The notes: generated by a model not told the origin, from the sequence alone. A stretch of 64,000 bases of DNA from Streptomyces sp. TSRI0107 (GCF_001905845.1 NZ_LIVZ01000002.1:186001-250000), one strand, 5' to 3'. Counted from the stretch's first letter, positions 48,470 to 57,340 are shown. Numbers and translations are program-made.

Positions 48470-49909
48470 TCAGGCCCGCGGTGCCTCCGGCGCCAGCGGC
48501 GGCTCGGCGGGCGTGGGCGTGGGCGGGCCGAAGAGGGCGGCCCGGGCCACGGGTGCGGCGAACAGGGCGGTGACGGGCGCGGAGAGGGTCAGTACGGAGC
48601 GGAAGGCGCGGCCCACTACGGGGTCGCCGTAGTAGCGCTCCTGGACGCGCCGCAGGTACCAGCCGGCGACGCGGTCCGCGGGCCCTCCGTCCACCGCGTT
48701 GCCGACCGCGCCCGGCATCGCGCGGTCCGCCCCGGCGGAGATGTCCCACGCCTGCCGGGACGCCGCGAGGACGGCCCGCTGCACACGCCGCGTCGTGGGC
48801 GTGCGGCGCGGATCGGCGAGCGCGTCGCGCAGGGCGACCGCGCTCATCGCGGCGACGGCCATGCCCTGCCCGTAGATCGGGTTGAAGGTGCACAGCGCGT
48901 CGCCGGTGGCGAGGAACCCGGCCGGGTGGCGGCCCGGCAGGTCGTAGCGGCGGCGGATGTTCGCGGTGCGCCGGAAGCCGAACGGCGGCGAGAGCGGTTC
49001 GGCCTCTTCGAGCCACCGGTGCAGGAGCGGGTGCGGCAGCCTCTTGGTGTAGGCCACGAACTCGTCCTCGTCCGTGGGCGGTTCGTCGCCGCGCAGCCCC
49101 GAGACGATGACCAGGTGGGTGCCGTCCTCCAGCGGCAGCGCACCGCCGGCGTGGACCTGGTCGGGGGTGGGATAGACGTAGTAGCCGAGGGTGTCGCCGT
49201 CGAGGACGCCGCCGCGGCCGCGGTAGACGCGGGAGGCGTACGCGAGTCCCGTGTCGATGGTCTCCTCGCGCGGGGCGTCGGCCCCGATCGCGGTGAGCCA
49301 CTGCGGGGCCTTCGTGCCGCTGCCGGACGCGTCGACGACCAGGTCCGCCTCGATGGCCCGCTGCTCCGCGCGGGCGTCGCCGGTACGGTCCCGCACCAGC
49401 ACGCCGCGCACGCGCGAGGCGTCGCCGAGGAGCCCGACGACGTCCGCTCCCTCCACCACGCTGATCACCGGGTTGGCGAACACGTGCCGCCGTACCAGCT
49501 CCTCCAGCTGCGCGCGGGAGCCGGTGTAGATGTGCGTCGTCGCCGGCACCCGGCGGAACCAGCGCTCACCCTGCCGCAGCACCAGGTCCGCCGGCAGACC
49601 CACCCGCGGCGCCCCCGCCGCCCGCAGCTCCGCCAGCAGACCCGGCAGCAGCGACTCCAGCGCCACCTGCCCGCCCTCCAGCAGGACGTGCGGATGCCGG
49701 CTCTGCGGCACACCGGGCCGCGCCTTCGTGCCGTCCGGGAACCGGTCCCGCTCGACGACGGTCACCCGATCGGCGTACCCGGCGAGGACGTGCGCCGCGA
49801 GCAGCCCCGCGAGACTCCCGCCCACGACGACCGCGTGCCGCCCTCCCCGACCGCCGCTCTCGCCCCAACGGCCCGTTGCTCCAGCAGAGTTCACCGATCC
49901 GCTCCCCAT
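48470..49909 (-). CDS. FAD-dependent oxidoreductase/monooxygenase-like (copy 2)
   Basis: A 479-residue paralogue of the flavoprotein at 45016-46419. It has FAD motif VVVGGSLAGLLAAHVLAGYA, DLVVDASGSGTK and GFLATGDALCTFNPIYGQGMAVAA. Both proteins share R-x-GVPQ(S/A)xHxHxLL after the Rossmann unit. Start ATG 49909 with GAGGCG upstream. It is a separate transcription unit upstream of the operator-like repeats and next to msrB. Substrate unknown. Confidence 0.85.
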   Translation of the reverse strand: MGSGSVNSAGATGRWGESGGRGGRHAVVVGGSLAGLLAAHVLAGYADRVTVVERDRFPDGTKARPGVPQSRHPHVLLEGGQVALESLLPGLLAELRAAGAPRVGLPADLVLRQGERWFRRVPATTHIYTGSRAQLEELVRRHVFANPVISVVEGADVVGLLGDASRVRGVLVRDRTGDARAEQRAIEADLVVDASGSGTKAPQWLTAIGADAPREETIDTGLAYASRVYRGRGGVLDGDTLGYYVYPTPDQVHAGGALPLEDGTHLVIVSGLRGDEPPTDEDEFVAYTKRLPHPLLHRWLEEAEPLSPPFGFRRTANIRRRYDLPGRHPAGFLATGDALCTFNPIYGQGMAVAAMSAVALRDALADPRRTPTTRRVQRAVLAASRQAWDISAGADRAMPGAVGNAVDGGPADRVAGWYLRRVQERYYGDPVVGRAFRSVLTLSAPVTALFAAPVARAALFGPPTPTPAEPPLAPEAPRA

Positions 49910-49971
49910 GGTCGCCTCGTGCGAAGGGACCAGTATCGCCGGATCGGCCGCCGCCGGTGGACGACTCCGGC

Positions 49972-50379
49972 TCAGTCCCCGTCCGGCGCCAGCCGCAGCG
50001 CGATGCTGTTGATGCAGTACCGCTGGTCGGTGGGGGTCGGATAGCCCTCGCCCTCGAAGACGTGTCCCAGGTGGGACCCGCACCGCGCGCACCGCACCTC
50101 CGTGCGGACCATGCCGTGCGACCGGTCCTCGATCAGCTCGACGGCGTCGGTGTCCTTGGGGTCGAAGAAGGACGGCCAGCCGCAGTGGGACTCGAACTTG
50201 GTGTCCGAGGTGAACAGGTCAGCGCCGCACGCGCGGCAGGAGTAGACACCCTTCGTCTTGGTGTCCGTGTACTCACCGGTGAACGCGGGCTCGGTCGCGG
50301 CCTGGCGCAGCACCGCGTACTCGGCCGGGCTCAGCTCCGCGCGCCACTGCTCGTCCGGCTTCTCGACGTCGTACGACAT
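49972..50379 (-). CDS. msrB: Peptide methionine (R)-S-oxide reductase MsrB
   Basis: A 135-residue enzyme that repairs methionine-R-sulfoxide in proteins. Zinc ligands C48/C51 (YSCRACGA) and C97/C100 (VRCARCGSHLGHVF), resolving Cys66 (ESHCGWPSF) and catalytic Cys122 (QRYCINSIAL) are all present. Cytoplasmic, thioredoxin-dependent by family. It follows murC by 18 nt on the same strand and is likely co-transcribed. Confidence 0.97.
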   Translation of the reverse strand: MSYDVEKPDEQWRAELSPAEYAVLRQAATEPAFTGEYTDTKTKGVYSCRACGADLFTSDTKFESHCGWPSFFDPKDTDAVELIEDRSHGMVRTEVRCARCGSHLGHVFEGEGYPTPTDQRYCINSIALRLAPDGD

Positions 50380-50397
50380 GAGCTTCAGCCCCTCACT

Positions 50398-51789
50398 TCA
50401 CAGGCTCGACAGACGGTCCAGGATGCGCGGGCCGAGGTCGGTGACATCGCCCGCGCCCATGGTGAGAACGAGATCACCGGGGCGGGCCATTCCCGCGATC
50501 GCGTCCGGCACCTCGGCCTTGTCGTGCACGGCCGTCACCTCGGCGCCGGCCGTGCGGGCCGCGTCGATGATCAGCTCGCTGGTGATGCCGGGGATCGGGT
50601 CCTCGCGGGCCGGGTAGATGTCGAGGACGACGGAGGCGTCCGCCAGGGACAGCGACCGGCCCATCTCCTTGCCCAGCTCCTGGGTGCGGGAGAACAGGTG
50701 CGGCTGGAAGACGACGAGGATGCGGGACTCGCCGGCCGCGGCCCGCATCGCCTCCAGGTCGGCGGTCATCTCGGTGGGGTGGTGGGCGTAGGAGTCGACG
50801 ACCTGGACCCCGGCGGCCTCGCCCTTCAGCTGCAGGCGCCGCTTGACGCCGGTGTACGCCGCCAGCGCCGGGGCCAGCTCGGCCGCCGGGATGCCCATGG
50901 CGGCGCCCGCCGCGAGGGCGGCGACCGCGTTGTGGGCGTAGTGGCGGCCCGGGACGGAGACCGTGAAGGTGAGCGGCGCGCCGTCCAGCTCGACGGTGAC
51001 CTCGCTCTTCAGCCCCTGCGGGACGACCGACAGGACGCGGACGTCGGCGTCCTGCGACTCGCCGTACGTCACCGTCCGCACCGTGCCCGCGAGGCGGCGG
51101 GTCAGCTCGCGCGCGCCCTCGTGGTCCGCGGAGATCACCAGGGTGCCGCCGGGGACGATCTTCCCGGCGAAAGTCTCGAAGGACTCGTAGATCTCGTCCA
51201 TCGAGGCGTAGTTCGCGTGGTGGTCCAGCTCGACGTTGAGGACGATGGCGACCTCGGGCGCGTACTTGTGGAAGCTGCGGTCGCTTTCGTCCGCCTCGGC
51301 GACGAAGATCTCGCCGTCGCCGTGCAGCGCGTTGGAGCCGGGCGCGTCGAGGTCGCCGCCGATGGCGTACGACGGCTTCAGGCCCAGCTCGCCGAGGGAG
51401 ACCGCCAGCATCGACGTGGTCGTCGTCTTGCCGTGGGTGCCGGCCACCGCGATCGGGCGCAGGCCCAGCATCAGCGCGGCAAGGGCGTCGGACCGGTGCA
51501 CCACCGGGATGCCCAGCTCGGCCGCGCGGGCCAGCTCCGGGTTGTCGGCGCGGATCGCCGAGGACACGACGACGCAGCTGGCGTCGTCGGCCAGGTGCTC
51601 GGCGGCGTGCCCGATGTGCACCGTCGCGCCCAGCGCGCGCAGCGCCTCGGCGGTGGCCGAGTCCTTGGCGTCGCTGCCCGCGACCTTGGCGCCGCGCTGC
51701 GCGAGGATCTTGGCGATGCCCGACATCCCGGCGCCGCCGATGCCGATGAAGTGCGGTCGGTCCATGGCGGTAGGAAGGCCGGGTGCCAT
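50398..51789 (-). CDS. murC: UDP-N-acetylmuramate--L-alanine ligase MurC
   Basis: A 463-residue cytoplasmic Mur ligase that adds L-Ala to UDP-MurNAc with ATP. The N-terminal Rossmann domain has HFIGIGGAGMSGIAKIL, the ATP loop is VAGTHGKTTTTSML, and VAEADESDRSF, LNVELDHHANY, GRHYAHNAVAALAAG and DSYAHHPTEM are the conserved central and C-terminal motifs. Start ATG 51789 has GGGGAGAAG upstream. It lies outside the division/cell-wall cluster, as I recall for S. coelicolor. Confidence 0.97.
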   Translation of the reverse strand: MAPGLPTAMDRPHFIGIGGAGMSGIAKILAQRGAKVAGSDAKDSATAEALRALGATVHIGHAAEHLADDASCVVVSSAIRADNPELARAAELGIPVVHRSDALAALMLGLRPIAVAGTHGKTTTTSMLAVSLGELGLKPSYAIGGDLDAPGSNALHGDGEIFVAEADESDRSFHKYAPEVAIVLNVELDHHANYASMDEIYESFETFAGKIVPGGTLVISADHEGARELTRRLAGTVRTVTYGESQDADVRVLSVVPQGLKSEVTVELDGAPLTFTVSVPGRHYAHNAVAALAAGAAMGIPAAELAPALAAYTGVKRRLQLKGEAAGVQVVDSYAHHPTEMTADLEAMRAAAGESRILVVFQPHLFSRTQELGKEMGRSLSLADASVVLDIYPAREDPIPGITSELIIDAARTAGAEVTAVHDKAEVPDAIAGMARPGDLVLTMGAGDVTDLGPRILDRLSSL

Positions 51790-51865
51790 GCGTTCTTCTC
51801 CCCAAGATGCGGTACAGGATGTGCGCACACCCGGGCCGGACGGGCCGGGGGCGTGCCGCCCAAGC

Positions 51866-52339
51866 CTATGCCTTGCTGTGGGAGAACAGTTTGAGCACCG
51901 GTACTCCCACCTTGTGGCGCGCCCGCGACGCCCAGTCCCGGTGGAAGAACTCCTCCACGTAGTGCGGGTCGGTCAGCACGATCACCTCGTCCGCGCCGGT
52001 CTCCTCGACCAGGCCCTTCAGCGCGTCCAGCGGGTGGTCCTCGATGAGCCGGCCGTCGGCGGTGCTGCCCGCCGCGCGCAGCGCCTGCAGCGACACGTCC
52101 AGCGCCTGCTCACCGGCGGTTCTGGCCTCCTCGCCCTCGGGGGTCTCGCGCTCGCGCGCGGCCTCCTCCAGTTCGCCCAGGGCGAGGTCGTCGATGGCGC
52201 GCAGCAGGCGGTCCGCCTGTTCGCCGCGCGGCTGGAGCAGCACGTGGAAGCGGACCGGCTCGTCGCCGTGCAAGGTGGTGACGAACTCCACGTCGGCGGA
52301 CGTCAGGGCCTTCTCGATCATCAATACGCTTGTGAACAC
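51866..52339 (-). CDS. Conserved hypothetical protein upstream of murC
   Basis: A 157-residue acidic soluble protein (MIEKALTSADVEFVTTLHGDEP ... GADEVIVLTDPHYVEEFFHRDWASRA). Databases sometimes label it indole-3-glycerol-phosphate synthase, but I see no TIM-barrel motifs; the C-terminal half looks like a Rossmann or universal-stress-like segment. Start GTG 52339 has AAGGGG 6 nt upstream. Function unknown. An 18-bp repeat pair lies 130 nt upstream. Confidence 0.7.
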   Translation of the reverse strand: MFTSVLMIEKALTSADVEFVTTLHGDEPVRFHVLLQPRGEQADRLLRAIDDLALGELEEAARERETPEGEEARTAGEQALDVSLQALRAAGSTADGRLIEDHPLDALKGLVEETGADEVIVLTDPHYVEEFFHRDWASRARHKVGVPVLKLFSHSKA

Positions 52340-52468
52340 CAGGCGCCCCTTCTCCTTCGAGGGCTTACGACGCCCTCTGTCCTCCGTGGGCCGTACCGGG
52401 CCCTGCGGAAACCATCCTGCCCCGTGTTCGCACGGGTACTGCGAGTTCCAGTGTGCCCAGCGGAAGTA

Positions 52469-52509
52469 AAACGGAGCAGTACATTCCGCCTAAACGGAAC
52501 AGTGGATTC
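52469..52509. repeat. Two 18-bp imperfect direct repeats in a promoter-position gap
   Basis: AAACGGAGCAGTACATTC (52469-52486) and AAACGGAACAGTGGATTC (52492-52509) match at 15 of 18 positions, with starts 23 nt apart. They lie in the 178-nt gap between the RibD-like gene and the hypothetical gene before murC, just downstream of the former's stop. A regulator site for the murC-side operon is the simplest reading. Confidence 0.5.
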
Positions 52510-52517
52510 AACCGAAC

Positions 52518-53285
52518 TCACGACCGGCGGTAGCGGGAGAAGAGAAACCCGGACTCCTCCAGCAGGGACACCAGTGCGAACTGCTGCGGAACCGCCACCC
52601 CCGGCCCTCCGGCGATGCGCTGCGCGTCCCCCGCGGTGAGCATCGGCGAGACCGTCAGACACAGCTCGTCCAGCACCCCCGCCGCCACCAGCTGCCCCAG
52701 CAGCCGCGGACCGCCCTCGGTCAGCAGCCGGGTGTACCCCAGCCCGGCGAGCTCCCGTACGGCGCGGGCGGGCTCCACGCCGACGCCGTCCCCGGCGATC
52801 ACCACCCGGGCCCCGGCCTTCCCGGCGGCGGCGACCCGGTCCGGAGCGGCCGCGGCGCCGGTCAGCACCAGTGTGGGCACCAGGGGCGAGGTGAACAGCG
52901 GCAGCGAGAAGTCCAGGTCCAGGCTCGCGGAGACCACCGCGATCGCCGGCGCCGGGCCCTGTCCGGCCGCCTGCCGCATGGCCGCGAACTCCGCACGCGC
53001 GCGTGCGGGGCGGTACCCCTCCTGGCGGACCGTTTCGGCACCGACCACCACCACATCGGCCAGCGCCCGCAGGGTGCCGAAGACCCGCATGTCGGTCGCG
53101 CTGGAGATGGGCTGGGACCGGCCGTCGTGCTGGGCGGCCCCGTCCAGCGTCGACACCATGTTGGCCCGCAGCCAGGCCGCCGGCTCGCCCGGCCCCGGCT
53201 CGGGATAGGCATAGGCCTCCGCCAACTCGGCAAGGCCCCACTCGCGGTCTTCGGCCTCATCGGCCCCGGGGAACAGGCGTCGCAT
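52518..53285 (-). CDS. RibD C-terminal-like (pyrimidine/dihydrofolate) reductase
   Basis: A 255-residue protein of the RibD_C/DHFR-like fold. Motifs: WLRANMVSTLDGAAQHDGRSQ (substrate and NADPH site), VFGTLRALADVVVVGAETVRQEGY, and RLLTEGGPRLLGQLVAAGVLDELCL, typical of RibD reductase domains. It lacks the deaminase domain. The mycobacterial homologue Rv2671 shows dihydrofolate reductase activity, so a role in riboflavin or folate metabolism is possible. Start ATG 53285; no riboflavin genes adjacent. Confidence 0.9.
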   Translation of the reverse strand: MRRLFPGADEAEDREWGLAELAEAYAYPEPGPGEPAAWLRANMVSTLDGAAQHDGRSQPISSATDMRVFGTLRALADVVVVGAETVRQEGYRPARARAEFAAMRQAAGQGPAPAIAVVSASLDLDFSLPLFTSPLVPTLVLTGAAAAPDRVAAAGKAGARVVIAGDGVGVEPARAVRELAGLGYTRLLTEGGPRLLGQLVAAGVLDELCLTVSPMLTAGDAQRIAGGPGVAVPQQFALVSLLEESGFLFSRYRRS

Positions 53286-53449
53286 GTCCAGCAGTGTTCC
53301 ACGGGACAGCCGACCCGAACTTCTCGAGACAGGACGGGAGTGCCCACCTCAGGGGCGCGGGGAACTGCGCGATCGACCACGACGGACCTGGAAGCCGCGA
53401 AACACCCGAAACCAGGCACCCCCGCAGGCACCCTCTAGCATGGATAACC

Positions 53450-54583
53450 GTGTCCGACACCCCCGCCCCCGCCCACCGCCCCCCGATAGCCGACACCGGC
53501 GACGCGGCGACCCCGCTCTCCCTCTGCTCCCGCGAACCGCACGTCCCCGCGGAGCGCCTGGTCGCGGAGATGGTCCCGCCGCCCCGGTTCGACTCGGTCC
53601 GCTTCAGCACGTACATCCCGGACCCGAACCAGCCGAGCCAGACCGAGGCCGTCCGGGTCCTGGAGTCCTTCGCGTCCGGGCTGGGCGGCGCGCACGCCAC
53701 CGGGAAGGGCACGGTCCGCCGCGGCTTCCTCGGCTTCGGCCGGGCCAAGGCGCCGAAGCCCCCGGCGGGCCCGCGCGGCGTCTACCTCGACGGCGGCTAC
53801 GGCGTGGGCAAGACCCACCTGCTCGCCTCCCTCTGGCACGCCACCCCCGCCGACCCGTCCCGCAAGGCGTTCGGCACCTTCGTGGAGCTGACGAACCTGG
53901 TCGGCGCCCTCGGTTTCCAGCAGACGGTGCGCACCCTGTCGGAGCACCGCCTGCTGTGCATCGACGAGTTCGAGCTGGACGACCCGGGCGACACCGTCCT
54001 GGTGTCGACGCTGCTCGGCAAGCTGGTCGAGGCCGGCGTGGCGCTGGCCGCGACCTCGAACACCCTGCCCGGCAAGCTCGGCGAGGGCCGTTTCGCGGCG
54101 GCCGACTTCCTGCGGGAGATCCAGGGCCTGTCCGCCCACTTCCGCGCCCTGCGCATCGACGGCGAGGACTACCGTCACCGCGGTCTGCCGGAGGCTCCGG
54201 CGCCGTACTCGGACGAGCGGGTGACGAAGACGGCGTACGCCACCGAGGGCGCCTCGCTCGACGACTTCCCGCAGTTGCTGGACCACCTGGCGCGCGTCCA
54301 CCCCAGCCGCTACGGCGCGCTGACCGACGGGATCACGGCGGTCTGCCTGACCGATGTCCGCCCGGTGCCCGACCAGTCGACCGCGCTGCGGCTCGTGGTC
54401 CTCGCGGACCGGCTCTACGACCGTGAGGTGCCGGTGCTGGCCTCGGGGCTGCCGTTCGACCGGCTGTTCAGCGAGGAGATGCTGAAGGGCGGCTACCGCA
54501 AGAAGTACTTCCGGGCGATCTCGCGTCTGACCGCGCTCGCCCGCGACGCCAAGCGCCTGGTGGAAACCGCCGAGACCGGCTGA
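53450..54583 (+). CDS. zapE: AFG1/ZapE-family ATPase
   Basis: A 377-residue P-loop ATPase. Walker A is LDGGYGVGKTHLLASLWH, Walker B is LLCIDEFELDDPGDT, and sensor segments ATSNTLPGKLGEGRF and GGYRKKYFRAISRLTAL follow. ZapE in E. coli binds FtsZ during late division; the mitochondrial relatives help protein turnover. In Streptomyces the role is not established. Start GTG 53450 is close to a TAGCAT -10-like hexamer, so the mRNA may have a very short leader. Confidence 0.92.
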   Translation: MSDTPAPAHRPPIADTGDAATPLSLCSREPHVPAERLVAEMVPPPRFDSVRFSTYIPDPNQPSQTEAVRVLESFASGLGGAHATGKGTVRRGFLGFGRAKAPKPPAGPRGVYLDGGYGVGKTHLLASLWHATPADPSRKAFGTFVELTNLVGALGFQQTVRTLSEHRLLCIDEFELDDPGDTVLVSTLLGKLVEAGVALAATSNTLPGKLGEGRFAAADFLREIQGLSAHFRALRIDGEDYRHRGLPEAPAPYSDERVTKTAYATEGASLDDFPQLLDHLARVHPSRYGALTDGITAVCLTDVRPVPDQSTALRLVVLADRLYDREVPVLASGLPFDRLFSEEMLKGGYRKKYFRAISRLTALARDAKRLVETAETG

Positions 54584-54620
54584 CGGCCCTTTACCGGACC
54601 CGACGGCCCCACCCGGCCCC

Positions 54621-54648
54621 CCGGAACAAGATCAAGGTCTTGTTCCGG
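54621..54648. terminator. 11-bp inverted repeat downstream of zapE
   Basis: CCGGAACAAGA (54621-54631) pairs perfectly with TCTTGTTCCGG (54638-54648) across TCAAGG. It starts 38 nt after the zapE stop and would make a stable hairpin; there is no T-tract, so it may be a terminator or a structured element. Confidence 0.5.
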
Positions 54649-54694
54649 CCATGCAACCTGCGCTTTTTGGGCTCTCTTCCGCTCGAAACACCAA

Positions 54695-54726
54695 GTTAAC
54701 CCTGCAAACAACTTTGCAGGGTTAAC
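54695..54726. terminator. 14-bp perfect inverted repeat, AT-rich for this genome
   Basis: GTTAACCCTGCAAA (54695-54708) and TTTGCAGGGTTAAC (54713-54726) pair perfectly around CAAC. A T-rich stretch (GTGTTTCTTG) follows on the plus strand. It is a good terminator candidate for zapE, but its low GC and its place just upstream of another promoter leave an operator or mobile-element origin possible. Confidence 0.6.
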
Positions 54727-54744
54727 GTGTTTCTTGACCAGCCG

Positions 54745-54772
54745 TTGACCAATCATTGGTCCGGGCTAGAGG
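54745..54772 (+). promoter_or_regulatory. Promoter with overlapping palindrome before the carbonic anhydrase operon
   Basis: TTGACC (54745-54750) and TAGAGG (54767-54772), 16 nt apart, form a plausible promoter. A perfect 7-bp palindrome GACCAAT-C-ATTGGTC (54747-54761) overlaps the -35 and spacer, the expected place for a repressor. It would drive the small secreted protein, carbonic anhydrase and SulP genes. Confidence 0.5.
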
Positions 54773-54796
54773 TGTCGGCACAGAGGGAGGGACCGC

Positions 54797-55195
54797 ATGT
54801 TCCGTGGCGCGACGGCCCGGGCCGGGTTAGCGGCCCTCGCCGCCGTCCTTTTCCTCTTCCCCTGTCTCGTCGTCGCCACATCGTTCGCACACGCGTACAC
54901 GAGCCGTAACCCCGTGGCCATCACCCCGGCCGGAATCCCCTCTTCCGTTACGGCGCGGACCACCGAGGACCACAACCTCCACCGGGCGCCCTTCTGCGGA
55001 GACCCGACCGGTCTCCTGCACCACCGCGACCGCACCCGCCCCTCCACCCCCGCACCCGACACGGCCGGACGGCCGCTGCCGGTGCGCGGCACACCGGGGA
55101 CCGGCCTCGCCGCGCCCCCGCCCGGTGCCGCGTACGACGAGGCGAGATCGCCGACCGCCCACTCCCCGGCCGCGCTCCAGGTCTTCCGCTGCTGA
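54797..55195 (+). CDS. Small hypothetical secreted or membrane-anchored protein
   Basis: A 132-residue protein from ATG 54797, with GAGGGAGG upstream. An N-terminal hydrophobic segment (AGLAALAAVLFLFPCLVVAT, ~9-28) is a signal peptide or anchor; the rest is Pro/Arg/Thr-rich and poorly structured, ending in FRC. No domain recognised. First gene of an apparent operon with the carbonic anhydrase (79 nt gap). Confidence 0.65.
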   Translation: MFRGATARAGLAALAAVLFLFPCLVVATSFAHAYTSRNPVAITPAGIPSSVTARTTEDHNLHRAPFCGDPTGLLHHRDRTRPSTPAPDTAGRPLPVRGTPGTGLAAPPPGAAYDEARSPTAHSPAALQVFRC

Positions 55196-55274
55196 GCACA
55201 GAGCAGTCCCCCACCTCTGTATCTGCCATGCACGCCCGACGCGCCCCACGCGCGCCAGGAGGAATCACCAGACC

Positions 55275-55856
55275 ATGCAGCCCCTCATCGACAACGCCCG
55301 GGCCTTCGGCCGGCGCCCTGAGGAGTTCGCCACCCTCGCCGCGGGCCAGTCCCCCGAGGTCCTGTTCATCACCTGCTCGGACTCCCGGGTCGTCCCGGCC
55401 CTGATCACGGGCGCCCGCCCCGGCCAGCTGTTCGAGCTGCGCACCGCGGGCAACATCGTTCCCCCCTACGCCTCCGGCACCCCCACCGGCGAGGCGGCCA
55501 CCATCGAGTACGCCGTGGAGGTCCTCGGCGTCCAGGACATCGTGGTCTGCGGGCACTCCCACTGCGGGGCCGTCGGCGCGCTGGTGCGCGGTGACGACCT
55601 GAGCACGGTGCCCGCCGTACGCGACTGGCTGGCGCACGCCGCCGACGAGCCGCGAACCGCCGACCCGGCGGACCCGACGGTCAACGAGGCCGTGCAGCAC
55701 CACGTGCTGACCCAGTTGCTCCGGCTGCGCTCCTACCCGTGTGTCGAGAGCCGTCTGACGGACGGCCGGCTCCGGCTGCACGCCTGGTACTACGAGGTGC
55801 ACACCGGCCAGGTGCGCGAACACCGGTCCGCCACCGACGCGTTCGAAGCGCTGTGA
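55275..55856 (+). CDS. Beta-class carbonic anhydrase
   Basis: A 193-residue enzyme interconverting CO2 and bicarbonate. Zinc ligands Cys34 (ITCSDSR, with the Asp36-Arg38 dyad), His94 and Cys97 (CGHSHCGAV) are present. Start ATG 55275 has AGGAGG some 12 nt upstream. Its stop overlaps a GTG of the SulP transporter gene (GTGA at 55853), suggesting coupled supply of bicarbonate for or from transport. Confidence 0.95.
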   Translation: MQPLIDNARAFGRRPEEFATLAAGQSPEVLFITCSDSRVVPALITGARPGQLFELRTAGNIVPPYASGTPTGEAATIEYAVEVLGVQDIVVCGHSHCGAVGALVRGDDLSTVPAVRDWLAHAADEPRTADPADPTVNEAVQHHVLTQLLRLRSYPCVESRLTDGRLRLHAWYYEVHTGQVREHRSATDAFEAL

Positions 55857-55864
55857 GTCCCGCC

Positions 55865-57322
55865 ATGACCAAATTCCCCCACATACGGCAGGACTTCCTC
55901 GCGTCCGTCGTCGTCTTCCTGGTCGCCGTGCCGCTGTGCGTCGGCGTGGCGGTCGCCTCCGGCGTCCCGGCGGAGCTGGGACTCGTCACCGGCATCGTGG
56001 GCGGCCTGCTCACCGGGCTCATGCCCGGGAGCAGCCTCCAGGTGTCGGGGCCGGCCGCCGGCCTGACCGTGATCGTCTTCGAGGCCGTCAGCGAGTTCGG
56101 CGTGGGCACGCTCGGCGTGATCGTGCTGATCGCCGGTCTGCTCCAGCTCGCCATGGGCTTCCTCAAGATCGGCCGCTGGTTCCGGGCGATATCCGTCGCC
56201 GTCGTCGAGGGCATGCTCTGCGGCATCGGCCTGGTGATCATCGCCGGGCAGATATACGCGGCGGCGGGCCTGGAGGCCCCGGACAGCGGCGTCGGCAAGA
56301 TCGCGGGCCTGCCGGGGGCGTTCGCGGACGCTCTCGGCAGCACCGAGGCGCTGACCTCCCTCGCGATCGGCGCGGGCACCATCGCGGTCATCGTGCTGTG
56401 GAAGAAGCTGCCGAAGGCCGTGCGGTCCGTGCCGGGCGCGCTCGCCGCGGTGGTCCTGGCCACCGTCGCCACGGCCGCCTTCGGTCTCCCGGTCGCCACC
56501 GTGGAGGTGGAGGGCCTGCTCGGCGTCGTCCAGCCGCCCGGGGCGGAGGCCTTCGGCGAGCTGGCGAGCCCGGCCATCTGGGGCACGATCGTCGCCTTCG
56601 CGCTGATCGCCTCGGCGGAGAGCCTGTTCAGCGCCGCGGCCGTGGACCGGCTTCACGACGGTCCGCGCACCCAGTACGACAAGGAGATGATCGCCCAGGG
56701 CACGGGCAACACGGTCTGCGGTCTGCTCGGCGCGCTGCCGATGACCGCGGTGATCGTGCGCAGCTCCGCCAACGTCAACGCGGGCGCCAGGACCAAGGCC
56801 TCCCGCGTGCTGCACGGCGTGTGGCTGCTGCTGTTCGCCGCCGCGATGCCGTGGGCCCTGGCCCTGATCCCCATTCCGGCCCTGGCCGGCATCCTGGTCC
56901 ACGCGGGCTGGAAGCTGATCCCGTTCCGCCAGATCGTCGACATGTGGCGGAGTCACAAGGGTGAGGCGCTGATCCTCGTGGTCACCGCGGTGTCGATCGT
57001 GGCGGTGAACATGTTCGAGGGCGTCCTGATCGGTCTCGCCCTGTCCGTCGTCAAGACCGCCTGGGAGGCCTCGCACGTCAGGCTGGAGGTCGTCGACAAG
57101 GGCGCCGGCCCGATCCAGGCGTGCCTGTCGGGCAACGCGACGTTCCTGCGGCTGCCGAAGATCCTCGACAGCCTGGAGTCGCTGCCCCAGGACCGCCCGG
57201 TGGAGCTGGACCTGTCCGGCGTGCACCACCTCGACCACGCCTGCCGTACGGCGCTGGAGAACTGGGCCGAGCGGCACAGTCACACCGGCATAGAGCCGGT
57301 GAAGCTCACCACGGCCGCCTGA
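55865..57322 (+). CDS. SulP-family anion (bicarbonate/sulfate) transporter
   Basis: A 485-residue membrane transporter with ~11 hydrophobic segments (FLASVVVFLVAVPLCVGVAV; GLLTGLMPGSSLQVSGPAAG, the SulP signature), ending in a short STAS-like domain (~400-485; VELDLSGVHHLDHACRTALE). The gene neighbour suggests bicarbonate as substrate, as in BicA-type proteins. Start ATG 55865, or GTG 55853 overlapping the anhydrase stop. It is followed by a long GC hairpin. Confidence 0.92.
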   Translation: MTKFPHIRQDFLASVVVFLVAVPLCVGVAVASGVPAELGLVTGIVGGLLTGLMPGSSLQVSGPAAGLTVIVFEAVSEFGVGTLGVIVLIAGLLQLAMGFLKIGRWFRAISVAVVEGMLCGIGLVIIAGQIYAAAGLEAPDSGVGKIAGLPGAFADALGSTEALTSLAIGAGTIAVIVLWKKLPKAVRSVPGALAAVVLATVATAAFGLPVATVEVEGLLGVVQPPGAEAFGELASPAIWGTIVAFALIASAESLFSAAAVDRLHDGPRTQYDKEMIAQGTGNTVCGLLGALPMTAVIVRSSANVNAGARTKASRVLHGVWLLLFAAAMPWALALIPIPALAGILVHAGWKLIPFRQIVDMWRSHKGEALILVVTAVSIVAVNMFEGVLIGLALSVVKTAWEASHVRLEVVDKGAGPIQACLSGNATFLRLPKILDSLESLPQDRPVELDLSGVHHLDHACRTALENWAERHSHTGIEPVKLTTAA

Positions 57323-57340
57323 CAAGGCAGCCGCCGTCCG

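Noticed and set aside
51866..52339. Indole-3-glycerol-phosphate synthase
   Set aside because: At 157 residues with no TIM-barrel or IGPS motifs, that label has no support.
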